Below are positions 1 through 5,056 of a stretch of 5,554 nucleotides of DNA, in pieces. The notes under the pieces are model-generated. The model searched no databases and was not told where the DNA came from. It was given only the letters and a program-made list of their open reading frames with translations. Position 1 is the first letter of the stretch. Every line of letters starts with the position of its first letter. The position numbers were made by a program, and so were the translations under genes. The stretch comes from Arthrobacter sp. GTDB lineage: Bacteria; Actinomycetota; Actinomycetes; Actinomycetales; Micrococcaceae. The DNA lies in the NCBI GenBank assembly GCA_025464545.1, contig JAODMA010000477.1, forward strand, positions 1 through 5,554, in the 5' to 3' direction.

Positions 1-95
1 CCGGGGCGGGGTTGGTGCTACCCGGACACGGTGATCCCTGGACCCGCGGCATTGAGGAGGCCGTTGCTATCGCGCGGCACGAGGGACCGGCATAG
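1..95 (+). CDS. C-terminal end of a metallo-beta-lactamase-fold hydrolase (partial)
   Basis: The left window edge cuts this gene. Reading the plus strand with the first complete codon at position 3 gives 30 residues ending at a TAG at 93-95, with the core LVLPGHGDPWTRGIEEAV. A Leu-Pro-Gly-His-Gly-Asp segment followed by Pro-Trp and a short amphipathic helix is typical of the last strand and helix of MBL-fold hydrolases of the glyoxalase II-like group. In that family the His of the PGHG motif sits near the metal site. Only the tail is visible, so substrate and start cannot be given. The gene converges on the solute-binding protein gene and ends immediately before the strong hairpin at 97-141, which fits a real gene end. 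The other two plus frames here look non-coding: one reads straight through the hairpin, the other stops at 32-34. Confidence 0.6.
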   Translation, partial: GAGLVLPGHGDPWTRGIEEAVAIARHEGPA

Positions 96-96
96 C

Positions 97-141
97 CGGG
101 ACGCAGGCGGGACCTATCAAGCCGGTCCCGCCTGCGTCCTG
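97..141. terminator. Bidirectional hairpin terminator between convergent genes
   Basis: Positions 99-114 and 124-139 form a perfect 16-bp inverted repeat (GGACGCAGGCGGGACC and its complement) around a 9-nt loop. A G-T wobble and one more C-G pair extend it to 97-141. It lies 2 bp after the stop codon of the hydrolase on the plus strand and about 26 bp after the stop codon of the binding-protein gene on the minus strand. Neither side has a T-tract, as is common for GC-rich actinobacterial terminators. Position and symmetry suggest it ends both convergent transcripts. A smaller dyad, CCGGC-ATA-GCCGG at 87-99, abuts it and would compete for bases at its left foot. Confidence 0.75.
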
Positions 142-166
142 CGCGTTATGCCACGACACGTTCTGC

Positions 167-1531
167 CTAGGACCCGGCCTGGTCGAAGGCCCGCTTCGCT
201 GCCGCCTGCGCATCCGCCAGCGCCTTCTCCGCGGGCTTTTCGCCGAGCAGGGCTGAGGCCACGGCGTTTTTCAGCTCGGTCTTGATCGCCTGGCCGGCCG
301 GAGACGCTCCCAGGGACTTTCCGGTGGGCAGGACGTCGTAGAACGTTGCAATCGTTTCGTCGAAGCCGGCGTTGCCGCTGGGCTTGACGAACTTGTCCCG
401 GATCAGCTTGTCGGCCGACGGGGATCCGGTGAAAAGTCCGGTGTTGATAGCTCCGGGAGTCGCCGCGATCTTGTCCGCCCGTGCCGCGCCGGCGGCAGAC
501 CAGGCGTCGTCAGTTACCAGGGACGTCATCCAGGCGCAGGCAGCATTCGGGTTCTTCGCGCCGGCCGGGATGACGAAGGACGTTCCGCCGGCCACGGTAA
601 CCGGGCTGCCGGACTTGTCCTTGAACGGCACAGCGGAGATGTTCAGGCTTTGGGCGTAGGGTGCGAGCACGTTGACGTACCACTGGTTGTTCAACTGCGC
701 GGCCACCTGGCTCTTGACGTACTGGTTTTCCTTCCCGAACGTGTCGAAGGCGTCGGTGAAGCTCTTGACCTTTGCGTAACCACCCTGGGCGTCGTGGATC
801 TCCTTCAGGTAGTTGAGCGCTTCCGTATTCGCGGGGTCATCGAGTGCAGGCGCTCCAGTCTCGTCCATGAGGCGGCCGCCATTGCCAAGCAGCCACAGCT
901 CCGTCTGCCCGGCCGCTACAGGGTCAAAGCCCAAGGTGCTGGGGTTGTCGCCGCTGGCCTTGTACATTTTGGAAACGGCCGCCAGGAGCTTGTCCTTGCT
1001 CGCGGTGTCGATCTGGTCCTTGTCCACCCCGGCGGCCTGCATCACCGCCTGGTTGAGGATGATGGCCGCAGGCTGGTAGAACTGCGGCACCGCCCAGATC
1101 TGGTCCTTGTAGGTGATTTGTTCTGTCACGGCGGGGTAGAACTGCTTGGCCGGATCCATGCCCTGCGCCTTGAAACAAGCGTCCAGGGGCTTGATGAGTC
1201 CCTGCGCGGCATACGTGGCCACGAACGCGCGATCCATCTGGACCACATCCGGCACGTCGCCGCTGGCGGCGCGGGTAGTGAACTTCTGGGCGTCAAAAGC
1301 TGTCTGATCCATGGTGATCTGCAGGTCTTTGTGCTGGTCCGCCGCATACGCCATACGGGCTTTCCCGACGTCGTCCGCATTGTCGAACCCCCAGGCATTG
1401 AGCGCTCCGGAAGCCTCCCTGGAGAATTCCGCCTTCTCCTCCACAGTCCCGCTGCCTTGTCCTCCGCAGGCCGTGGTTGCAGCCAACGCGGCTACCACGG
1501 CAAGGGCCAGCACAGTTTTCCTCGCGCCCAT
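167..1531 (-). CDS. Sugar ABC transporter solute-binding lipoprotein (CUT1 type)
   Basis: This is the extracellular binding protein of a carbohydrate ABC importer (bacterial solute-binding family 1). It captures the substrate outside the membrane and delivers it to the two permeases encoded divergently. The protein is 454 aa, normal for the family. Residues 1-22 form a lipoprotein signal: MGARK, a hydrophobic stretch, then TTAC with Cys22 as the likely lipidated residue. Family landmarks follow: GDVPDVVQMD (about 91-100), GLIKPLD (111-117), DQIWAVPQFYQPAAIILNQA (143-162), a WLLGNGGRLMDETG segment (213-226) and GGTSFVIPAGAKNPNAACAW (315-334). The ATG at 1531 was chosen because GGAAGGA lies 5 nt upstream and the signal peptide begins there. 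The frame is open to a TTG at 1573, but that would put 14 unneeded residues before the signal. The -3 residue of the lipobox is Thr rather than Leu, slightly unusual. The ligand cannot be told from sequence; a di- or oligosaccharide is likely from the permease type. Confidence 0.92.
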   Translation of the reverse strand: MGARKTVLALAVVAALAATTACGGQGSGTVEEKAEFSREASGALNAWGFDNADDVGKARMAYAADQHKDLQITMDQTAFDAQKFTTRAASGDVPDVVQMDRAFVATYAAQGLIKPLDACFKAQGMDPAKQFYPAVTEQITYKDQIWAVPQFYQPAAIILNQAVMQAAGVDKDQIDTASKDKLLAAVSKMYKASGDNPSTLGFDPVAAGQTELWLLGNGGRLMDETGAPALDDPANTEALNYLKEIHDAQGGYAKVKSFTDAFDTFGKENQYVKSQVAAQLNNQWYVNVLAPYAQSLNISAVPFKDKSGSPVTVAGGTSFVIPAGAKNPNAACAWMTSLVTDDAWSAAGAARADKIAATPGAINTGLFTGSPSADKLIRDKFVKPSGNAGFDETIATFYDVLPTGKSLGASPAGQAIKTELKNAVASALLGEKPAEKALADAQAAAKRAFDQAGS

Positions 1532-1535
1532 GGGT

Positions 1536-1543
1536 TTCCTTCC
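1536..1543 (-). promoter_or_regulatory. Ribosome-binding site deciding the binding-protein start
   Basis: On the minus strand this reads GGAAGGAA, with AAGGA ending 5 nt before the ATG at 1531. The alternative ATG at 1549 and TTG at 1573 in the same frame have no comparable purine-rich site at proper spacing, so the shorter 454-aa product is preferred. Confidence 0.7.
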
Positions 1544-1582
1544 GTCCATGTTCCAGCCACAATGCCAGAACAAATATCAGTG

Positions 1583-1600
1583 GAAAGACAGTTGTCTTTC
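1583..1600. promoter_or_regulatory. 18-bp perfect palindrome, candidate operator
   Basis: The sequence GAAAGACA-GT-TGTCTTTC has two perfect 8-bp half-sites around a 2-bp centre. It lies in the divergent region, about 52 bp before the binding-protein start and about 120 bp before the permease start. Size and symmetry fit a dimeric repressor site. Sugar-responsive LacI or ROK regulators usually control such importers, but the sequence does not match a consensus I can name with confidence. If the minus-strand -10 is TATGTT at 1603-1608, this site overlaps the predicted transcription start, as expected for a repressor operator. Confidence 0.55.
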
Positions 1601-1602
1601 AA

Positions 1603-1631
1603 AACATAAGTACACTTGCTATTTCGAAAGC
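1603..1631 (-). promoter_or_regulatory. Possible promoter for the binding-protein gene
   Basis: On the minus strand TATGTT at 1608-1603 could be a -10 box. With a 17-bp spacer the matching -35 position reads GCTTTC (1631-1626), a poor match to TTGACA. Transcription would start near 1596, leaving a leader of about 65 nt. The region is visibly AT-richer than its surroundings. The weak -35 would fit either an activator-dependent promoter or a wrong assignment. Confidence 0.3.
1622..1629. promoter_or_regulatory. TTTCGAAA dyad, second candidate operator
   Basis: This perfect 8-bp palindrome has a central CG, within GCTATTTCGAAAGCTAGC. A central CG flanked by A/T-rich arms is a general property of LacI-family operators. 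It lies between the two divergent genes and overlaps the weak -35 position proposed for the minus strand. On the plus strand it lies just upstream of TAGCGT (1632-1637), a possible TAnnnT -10 for the permease operon. An 8-bp palindrome can occur by chance, so this rests mainly on location. Confidence 0.3.
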
Positions 1632-1691
1632 TAGCGTAACCCGGGAGGGGCGCGCAAGGCGGCGGGCGGCCCCGCGGTCAGGCGTGCCCAC

Positions 1692-1716
1692 TGCTCCGGG
1701 ATGGAAGAACGGAGCA
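1692..1716 (+). promoter_or_regulatory. Hairpin covering the ribosome-binding site of the first permease
   Basis: TGCTCCG at 1692-1698 and CGGAGCA at 1710-1716 form a perfect 7-bp stem with an 11-nt loop. The right arm contains CGGAG (1710-1714), the only well-placed Shine-Dalgarno sequence for the GTG at 1721 (6-nt spacing). In the mRNA this would hide the ribosome-binding site and could damp or regulate translation of the permease operon relative to the binding protein. The structure is seen; the regulatory role is inferred. Confidence 0.4.
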
Positions 1717-1720
1717 CTCT

Positions 1721-2686
1721 GTGAGCGCAGACCTGGCCCGGAGAGCGGGGTCGCGGGGCACCAAACGCACCGCGCGCCGCGGGAGGGAGAAGTACAACCG
1801 CCGTGAAGCCCTGGCCGGTTATCTGTTCATTTCGCCTTGGATCATCGGATTCGTCGTGTTCATGCTGGGAGCGATGGCCTACAGCCTGGTGATCTCCTTC
1901 AGCCGCTACAATTTGGCGACCAACGTGGCCCGGCCGGTGGGCACCGCCAATTACGCGCTCTTGTTCGACGATCCCAAGGTGGCGCTCTCGCTCGCCAACA
2001 CGCTCTTCTACGCGGTCATGGCCGTACCGCTGGAAATCTGTGTGGCCCTGGGACTGGCGTTGCTGCTAAACCGGGTGGGCCGGGGCGCCGGTTTCTTCCG
2101 GACCGTCTATTACCTGCCCAAGATGACGCCCTCCGTGGCGACGGCGTCGGTGTTCCTGCTGCTGCTCAACGGAAACACCGGGGCCATCAACCAGGCGCTG
2201 GGCTTTTTCGGGATCCCCGGGCCGCAGTGGCTGATCGACCCTGCCTGGGTAAAGCCCTCGATCGTCCTGATGACGCTCTGGGGTGTCAGTGGCACCATGG
2301 TGATTTTCCTGGCAGCGCTTAAGAGCGTACCGAGAGACCTGTACGAGGTTGCGGCCCTTGACGGCGCCGGGCCCGTGCGGAAGTTCTTCTCCATCACGGT
2401 CCCGATGATTTCCGGCGCCATCTTCTTCAACGTCATCGTGCTCACGATCGCTGCCCTGCAGGTGTTCGACCAGGCCTATCTGCTGTTCTGGCGGGACCAG
2501 ACAAATTCCTCGCCGGAATCCTCGCTGTTCTACGGCATCTATTTGTTCCAGCAGGCCTTCCGCGAATTCAACTTTGGCTTTGCCTCGGCGATGGCTTGGG
2601 TGCTGTTCGTGATCATTCTGCTGATCAGCCTGCTTCAGGTGAAGATCGGCAACCGGTACGTCTACTACGAGGGGGACAAGAGCTGA
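1721..2686 (+). CDS. Sugar ABC transporter permease 1 (MalF/UgpA-like)
   Basis: This is one of the two membrane subunits of the importer; it pairs with the next gene product to form the channel. The protein is 321 aa. A basic cytoplasmic N-terminus (about 1-30) precedes six predicted membrane segments at roughly 34-58, 91-118, 131-150, 181-202, 228-250 and 286-307. The ATPase-docking EAA loop lies between segments 4 and 5: E209-V-A-A-L-D-G-A-G with Ile225 and Pro228, matching the EAAxxDGA...I..P pattern of CUT1 permeases. SPW at 38-40 at the start of the first segment is also common in this subfamily. The GTG start at 1721 is supported by CGGAG with 6-nt spacing. The stop overlaps the next start by one base, so the two permeases are translationally coupled. 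No ATPase gene follows, which is usual where a shared MsiK-type ATPase serves several importers. Confidence 0.93.
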   Translation: MSADLARRAGSRGTKRTARRGREKYNRREALAGYLFISPWIIGFVVFMLGAMAYSLVISFSRYNLATNVARPVGTANYALLFDDPKVALSLANTLFYAVMAVPLEICVALGLALLLNRVGRGAGFFRTVYYLPKMTPSVATASVFLLLLNGNTGAINQALGFFGIPGPQWLIDPAWVKPSIVLMTLWGVSGTMVIFLAALKSVPRDLYEVAALDGAGPVRKFFSITVPMISGAIFFNVIVLTIAALQVFDQAYLLFWRDQTNSSPESSLFYGIYLFQQAFREFNFGFASAMAWVLFVIILLISLLQVKIGNRYVYYEGDKS

Positions 2687-3663
2687 TGGCAACTATAGGA
2701 ACCACGCCGCCAGGTTCGACGGCTGAGCCGGCGGACGCGCCGGACGGTGCCGGACAGGCCGGACAGGCCGGCCAGCCCGGCCAGCCAAGACTTGCCGGGC
2801 GGCGGAGGCGCCGCCGTGCACCGCGTTGGACTGCTGCCCAAGTGGCCTTGTGGGCCGTGCTCATAGTCATCAGTGCAGCATTCCTGTACCCCTTGGTCTG
2901 GCTGATCTCGGCAAGCCTGAAGCCGCGCGCCGAGGTCTTCGACAACGCCCTGATACCGCGGACCTTCGCTCCGGAAAACTACCTCGAAGTATGGAACCAG
3001 TTGCCGCTCCTGCATTGGGTAGGCAACAGCTTCATCATTGCCCTGCTGGCCGCGTTGCTGGTCACCGTCTCCAGTTCAATGGTGGCGTTCGGCTTCGCCT
3101 ACTTCCGTTTTCCCGGCCGGTCCCTCCTGTTCGGGCTGGTGCTCTCCACGATGATGCTGCCGGGTGCAGTCACCCTGGTCCCGCAGTACCTGATCTGGAA
3201 GAACCTCGGAGTGCTGGGCACCTGGATTCCCATGTTCGGCATGAACCTCTTCGGTTCAGCGTTCTACATCTTCCTGCAACGACAGTTCTTCCTGGGCCTG
3301 CCCCGGGAACTTTTCGAAGCTGCCCGGATTGACGGTGCCAGCTACTTCGGCCTGTTCCGCCTGATCGCCCTGCCGCTGTCCATCCCCTCGCTCGTGGTGA
3401 TCTTCATCTTCGAGTTCCAAGCCAGCTGGAACAACCTCCAGTCCGCCCTGATCTACCTCAACGCAGGCTCGGTGGAAGGTTTCACGGCCCCGCTCGGGAT
3501 TGCCTACGCCATGACCAAGTTCAGTCCCACCAACGGCGGCCAGGGCGACTACCAGTACGTCATGGTCGCAACGTTGCTGATCACGCTGCCCATGCTGGTC
3601 CTCTTCGCCTTCGGCCAGCGGCACTTCATCGAAGGGGTGGCCACCGAGGGCAGGAAGGGCTGA
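2686..3663 (+). CDS. Sugar ABC transporter permease 2 (MalG/UgpE-like)
   Basis: This is the second membrane subunit of the importer. The protein is 325 aa from the ATG at 2686, which shares its A with the TGA of the preceding gene; GGGGGA at 2671-2676 is a plausible ribosome-binding site. The frame is open upstream to 2596, but that extension would lie wholly inside the first permease and is rejected. Residues 1-50 form an unusually long cytoplasmic tail: acidic and Pro/Ala-rich, then GQAGQAGQPGQP (23-34), then six arginines (39-44). Membrane segments lie at about 53-76, 115-140, 147-169, 183-197, 233-250 and 291-310. The EAA loop is clear: E211-A-A-R-I-D-G-A-S with Ile227, Pro230 and Pro234. 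The tail aside, this is a standard CUT1 permease. The operon appears to end here; the next gene belongs to another pathway and has its own promoter region. Confidence 0.93.
   Translation: MATIGTTPPGSTAEPADAPDGAGQAGQAGQPGQPRLAGRRRRRRAPRWTAAQVALWAVLIVISAAFLYPLVWLISASLKPRAEVFDNALIPRTFAPENYLEVWNQLPLLHWVGNSFIIALLAALLVTVSSSMVAFGFAYFRFPGRSLLFGLVLSTMMLPGAVTLVPQYLIWKNLGVLGTWIPMFGMNLFGSAFYIFLQRQFFLGLPRELFEAARIDGASYFGLFRLIALPLSIPSLVVIFIFEFQASWNNLQSALIYLNAGSVEGFTAPLGIAYAMTKFSPTNGGQGDYQYVMVATLLITLPMLVLFAFGQRHFIEGVATEGRKG
2752..2787 (+). repeat. Four tandem 9-bp in-frame repeats in permease 2
   Basis: There are two identical copies of GGACAGGCC (2752-2769) followed by two diverged copies of GGCCAGCC(C/A) (2770-2787). 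They encode GQA-GQA-GQP-GQP in the cytoplasmic tail. Unit length is a multiple of three, so gain or loss of copies would change tail length without breaking the frame. Confidence 0.8.
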
Positions 3664-3670
3664 AACATAT

Positions 3671-3709
3671 GTGACGCGGCGTTACCCTGCGTGAACGGGT
3701 GTTTCCGCA
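3671..3709. promoter_or_regulatory. Two adjacent dyads upstream of cysG, candidate regulator sites
   Basis: The first dyad is GTGACGC-G-GCGTTAC at 3671-3685: 7-bp half-sites with one mismatch. The second, at 3688-3709, has outer arms TGCG/CGCA and inner arms AAC/GTT around GGGT, with two unpaired positions between. Relative to the proposed start at 3749 they lie at about -78 to -64 and -61 to -40, directly upstream of the -35 box, where activators normally bind. A one-base loop makes the first unlikely to be an RNA hairpin. GTTAC-n6-TGAAC (3681-3696) also loosely resembles half of a GlnR box (GTnAC-n6-GAAAC). The regulator is not identifiable from sequence. Confidence 0.35.
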
Positions 3710-3712
3710 TCG

Positions 3713-3749
3713 TTGTTCCGCTTCACGACGGGGCCCTATCGTCGATGCA
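3713..3749 (+). promoter_or_regulatory. Probable leaderless promoter of cysG
   Basis: TTGTTC (3713-3718), an 18-bp spacer and TATCGT (3737-3742, fitting TAnnnT) place the transcription start seven bases after the -10 box. That is exactly the A of the cysG ATG at 3749. No convincing Shine-Dalgarno sequence precedes that ATG. Leaderless mRNAs are frequent in actinobacteria, so promoter and start codon support each other. Confidence 0.5.
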
Positions 3750-5020
3750 TGGCAATTCAGGACATTTACCCCACAGCGCTGCGCCTCCTCGGCCGCCCCG
3801 TGCTGGTCGTTGGCGGGGGCCCGGTTGCCGCCCGCCGTGCCAAAGGCCTGCTCGACGCCGGCGCCGTCGTCACCGTCGTTGCCCCGCTCGCCTCGCCGGC
3901 GCTGCTGGAACTCGCCGACGCCGGCCTGCTCGCCTGGGAACCGCGCCCGTACCGGACGTCCGACGTCGACGGCACCTGGTTCGTCCAGACCGCCACCGGG
4001 GTCTCCGCCGTGGACGCGCAGGTTTCGGCCGACGCGGAGGCGCAGCGTGTCTGGTGCGTCAACGCCTCCGACCACGAATCCTCCGCGGCCTGGACTCCGG
4101 CCGTCGCGGTTGTGGACGATGTCAAGATTGCCGTGAATGCCGGCGGAGACCCGCGCCGTGCCATGGCCCTCCGCGACGCCGTAGCAACTGCCCTGGAAAC
4201 CGGGGACCTGCCGCTGCGCCGGCGGCGAGCGTCCAGCGGGTCCGTAGCACTGGTGGGCGGGGGACCCGGCGACACCGGACTCATCACGGTCCGCGGACGG
4301 CGGCTGCTCGGCCAGGCCGACGTCGTGGTGGCGGACCGTCTCGGTCCCCGCGACCTCCTCCACGAACTGGCCCCCGATGTTCGCGTGATCGAGGTCGGCA
4401 AGACTCCCGGCCACCATCCGGTCCCGCAGTCCGAAATCAACCGGATCCTGGTTGAGGAGGCCGCGCGGGGACACCGCGTGGTCCGGCTCAAGGGCGGGGA
4501 CCCGTACGTTTTGGGCCGCGGCGGCGAGGAAGCCGAATTCTGCCGGCAGAACGGCGTCGAAGTGGAAGTGGTTCCCGGCGTGACCTCGGCCATCTCCGTT
4601 CCGGCCGCCGCCGGCATCCCGGTCACCCACCGCGGGCTCGCCAAGGGCTTCAGCGTCGTCACCGGCCATGAGGAGCTCTCGGAGGTCCCGGCGCGCGCCG
4701 ACCACACCGTGATTCTGCTCATGGGCGTCGGCCAGCTCCGCGACTCCGCTGCTTCCCTGGCCCGCGCCGGTTTGCCAGCGTGGACGCCTGTTGGCATCGT
4801 AGAGAATGGCGACCTGCCTCACCAGCGGGTAACCATCGGAACGCTCGGGACCATTGCGGACCAGGCGGAGGCCGCAGGCGTCGCAAACCCTGCCGTGATC
4901 GTGATCGGCGATGTGGTCCGCGTCAGCCCGTTCGCGCCGTCGCACTTCAGGACCGCCGACTACAGCACCACCTCCCCGAACGCGCCACGCACTGCCAGCT
5001 CCCGCGTCCTGACCCCGTAA
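3749..5020 (+). CDS. cysG: Siroheme synthase: precorrin-2 dehydrogenase/ferrochelatase fused to uroporphyrinogen-III C-methyltransferase
   Basis: This cytoplasmic enzyme makes siroheme, the cofactor of sulfite and nitrite reductases. The C-terminal part methylates uroporphyrinogen III twice to precorrin-2; the N-terminal part oxidises it to sirohydrochlorin and inserts iron. The protein is 423 aa. Residues 1-150 are the NAD-binding domain: VLVVGGGPVAARRAKGLLDAGA (18-39) and CVNASD with Asp108, by motif position the likely counterpart of catalytic Asp104 in enteric CysG. Residues 165-400 are the methyltransferase: LVGGGPGDTGLIT (168-180), ADRL with Asp196, VGK with Lys218 (same 22-residue spacing as catalytic Asp248/Lys270 of E. 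coli CysG), RLKGGDPYVLGRGGEEAEFC (246-265) and PGVTSA (276-281). The linker is much shorter than in E. coli CysG (457 aa); I believe compact forms are usual in actinobacteria. The ATG at 3749 begins the conserved MAIQDIYP; an in-frame TTG at 3713 falls on the -35 box. The gene is sometimes annotated cobA. Confidence 0.93.
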   Translation: MAIQDIYPTALRLLGRPVLVVGGGPVAARRAKGLLDAGAVVTVVAPLASPALLELADAGLLAWEPRPYRTSDVDGTWFVQTATGVSAVDAQVSADAEAQRVWCVNASDHESSAAWTPAVAVVDDVKIAVNAGGDPRRAMALRDAVATALETGDLPLRRRRASSGSVALVGGGPGDTGLITVRGRRLLGQADVVVADRLGPRDLLHELAPDVRVIEVGKTPGHHPVPQSEINRILVEEAARGHRVVRLKGGDPYVLGRGGEEAEFCRQNGVEVEVVPGVTSAISVPAAAGIPVTHRGLAKGFSVVTGHEELSEVPARADHTVILLMGVGQLRDSAASLARAGLPAWTPVGIVENGDLPHQRVTIGTLGTIADQAEAAGVANPAVIVIGDVVRVSPFAPSHFRTADYSTTSPNAPRTASSRVLTP

Positions 5021-5043
5021 CCCCTGCCACAGAGCCCCAGCAA

Positions 5044-5048
5044 AAGGA
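5044..5048 (+). promoter_or_regulatory. Ribosome-binding site for the ferredoxin reductase gene
   Basis: AAGGA sits 8 nt before the GTG at 5057, in the 36-bp gap after cysG. It supports a GTG start and a shared transcript with cysG. I see no terminator or promoter in this gap. Confidence 0.6.
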
Positions 5049-5056
5049 ACACAGCC

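Noticed and set aside
31..285. 84-codon plus-strand open frame across the left hairpin
   Set aside because: It runs through the terminator stem and into the antisense of the binding-protein gene, with Arg/Pro-rich composition. The hydrolase tail in another frame explains 1-95 better.
650..1609. 319-codon plus-strand open frame opposite the binding-protein gene
   Set aside because: It is antisense to a clear family-1 binding protein with signal peptide and ribosome-binding site. Its translation has no recognisable domain, and long antisense frames are expected in GC-rich coding DNA.
1592..1620. Plus-strand promoter with TTGTCT as -35 and CTTGCT as -10
   Set aside because: The -35 matches four of six, but the -10 at 17-bp spacing is poor; TAGCGT at 1632-1637 is a better -10 but lacks a good -35. 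The permease promoter is left unassigned.
3676..3708. Possible terminator for the permease operon (GCGG...CCGC and ACCC...GGGT pairings)
   Set aside because: The pairings are short, compete with one another and have no T-tract; the same bases are better explained as DNA dyads upstream of the cysG promoter.
3766..4797. 343-codon minus-strand open frame opposite cysG
   Set aside because: Low-complexity Ser/Arg/Ala/Thr composition typical of a shadow frame; cysG motifs on the plus strand are unambiguous.
3626..4945. 439-codon minus-strand open frame opposite cysG
   Set aside because: It mirrors the codon bias of cysG, is rich in Gly/Arg/Asp/His without any motif, starts without a ribosome-binding site, and its end also runs into the permease 2 gene.
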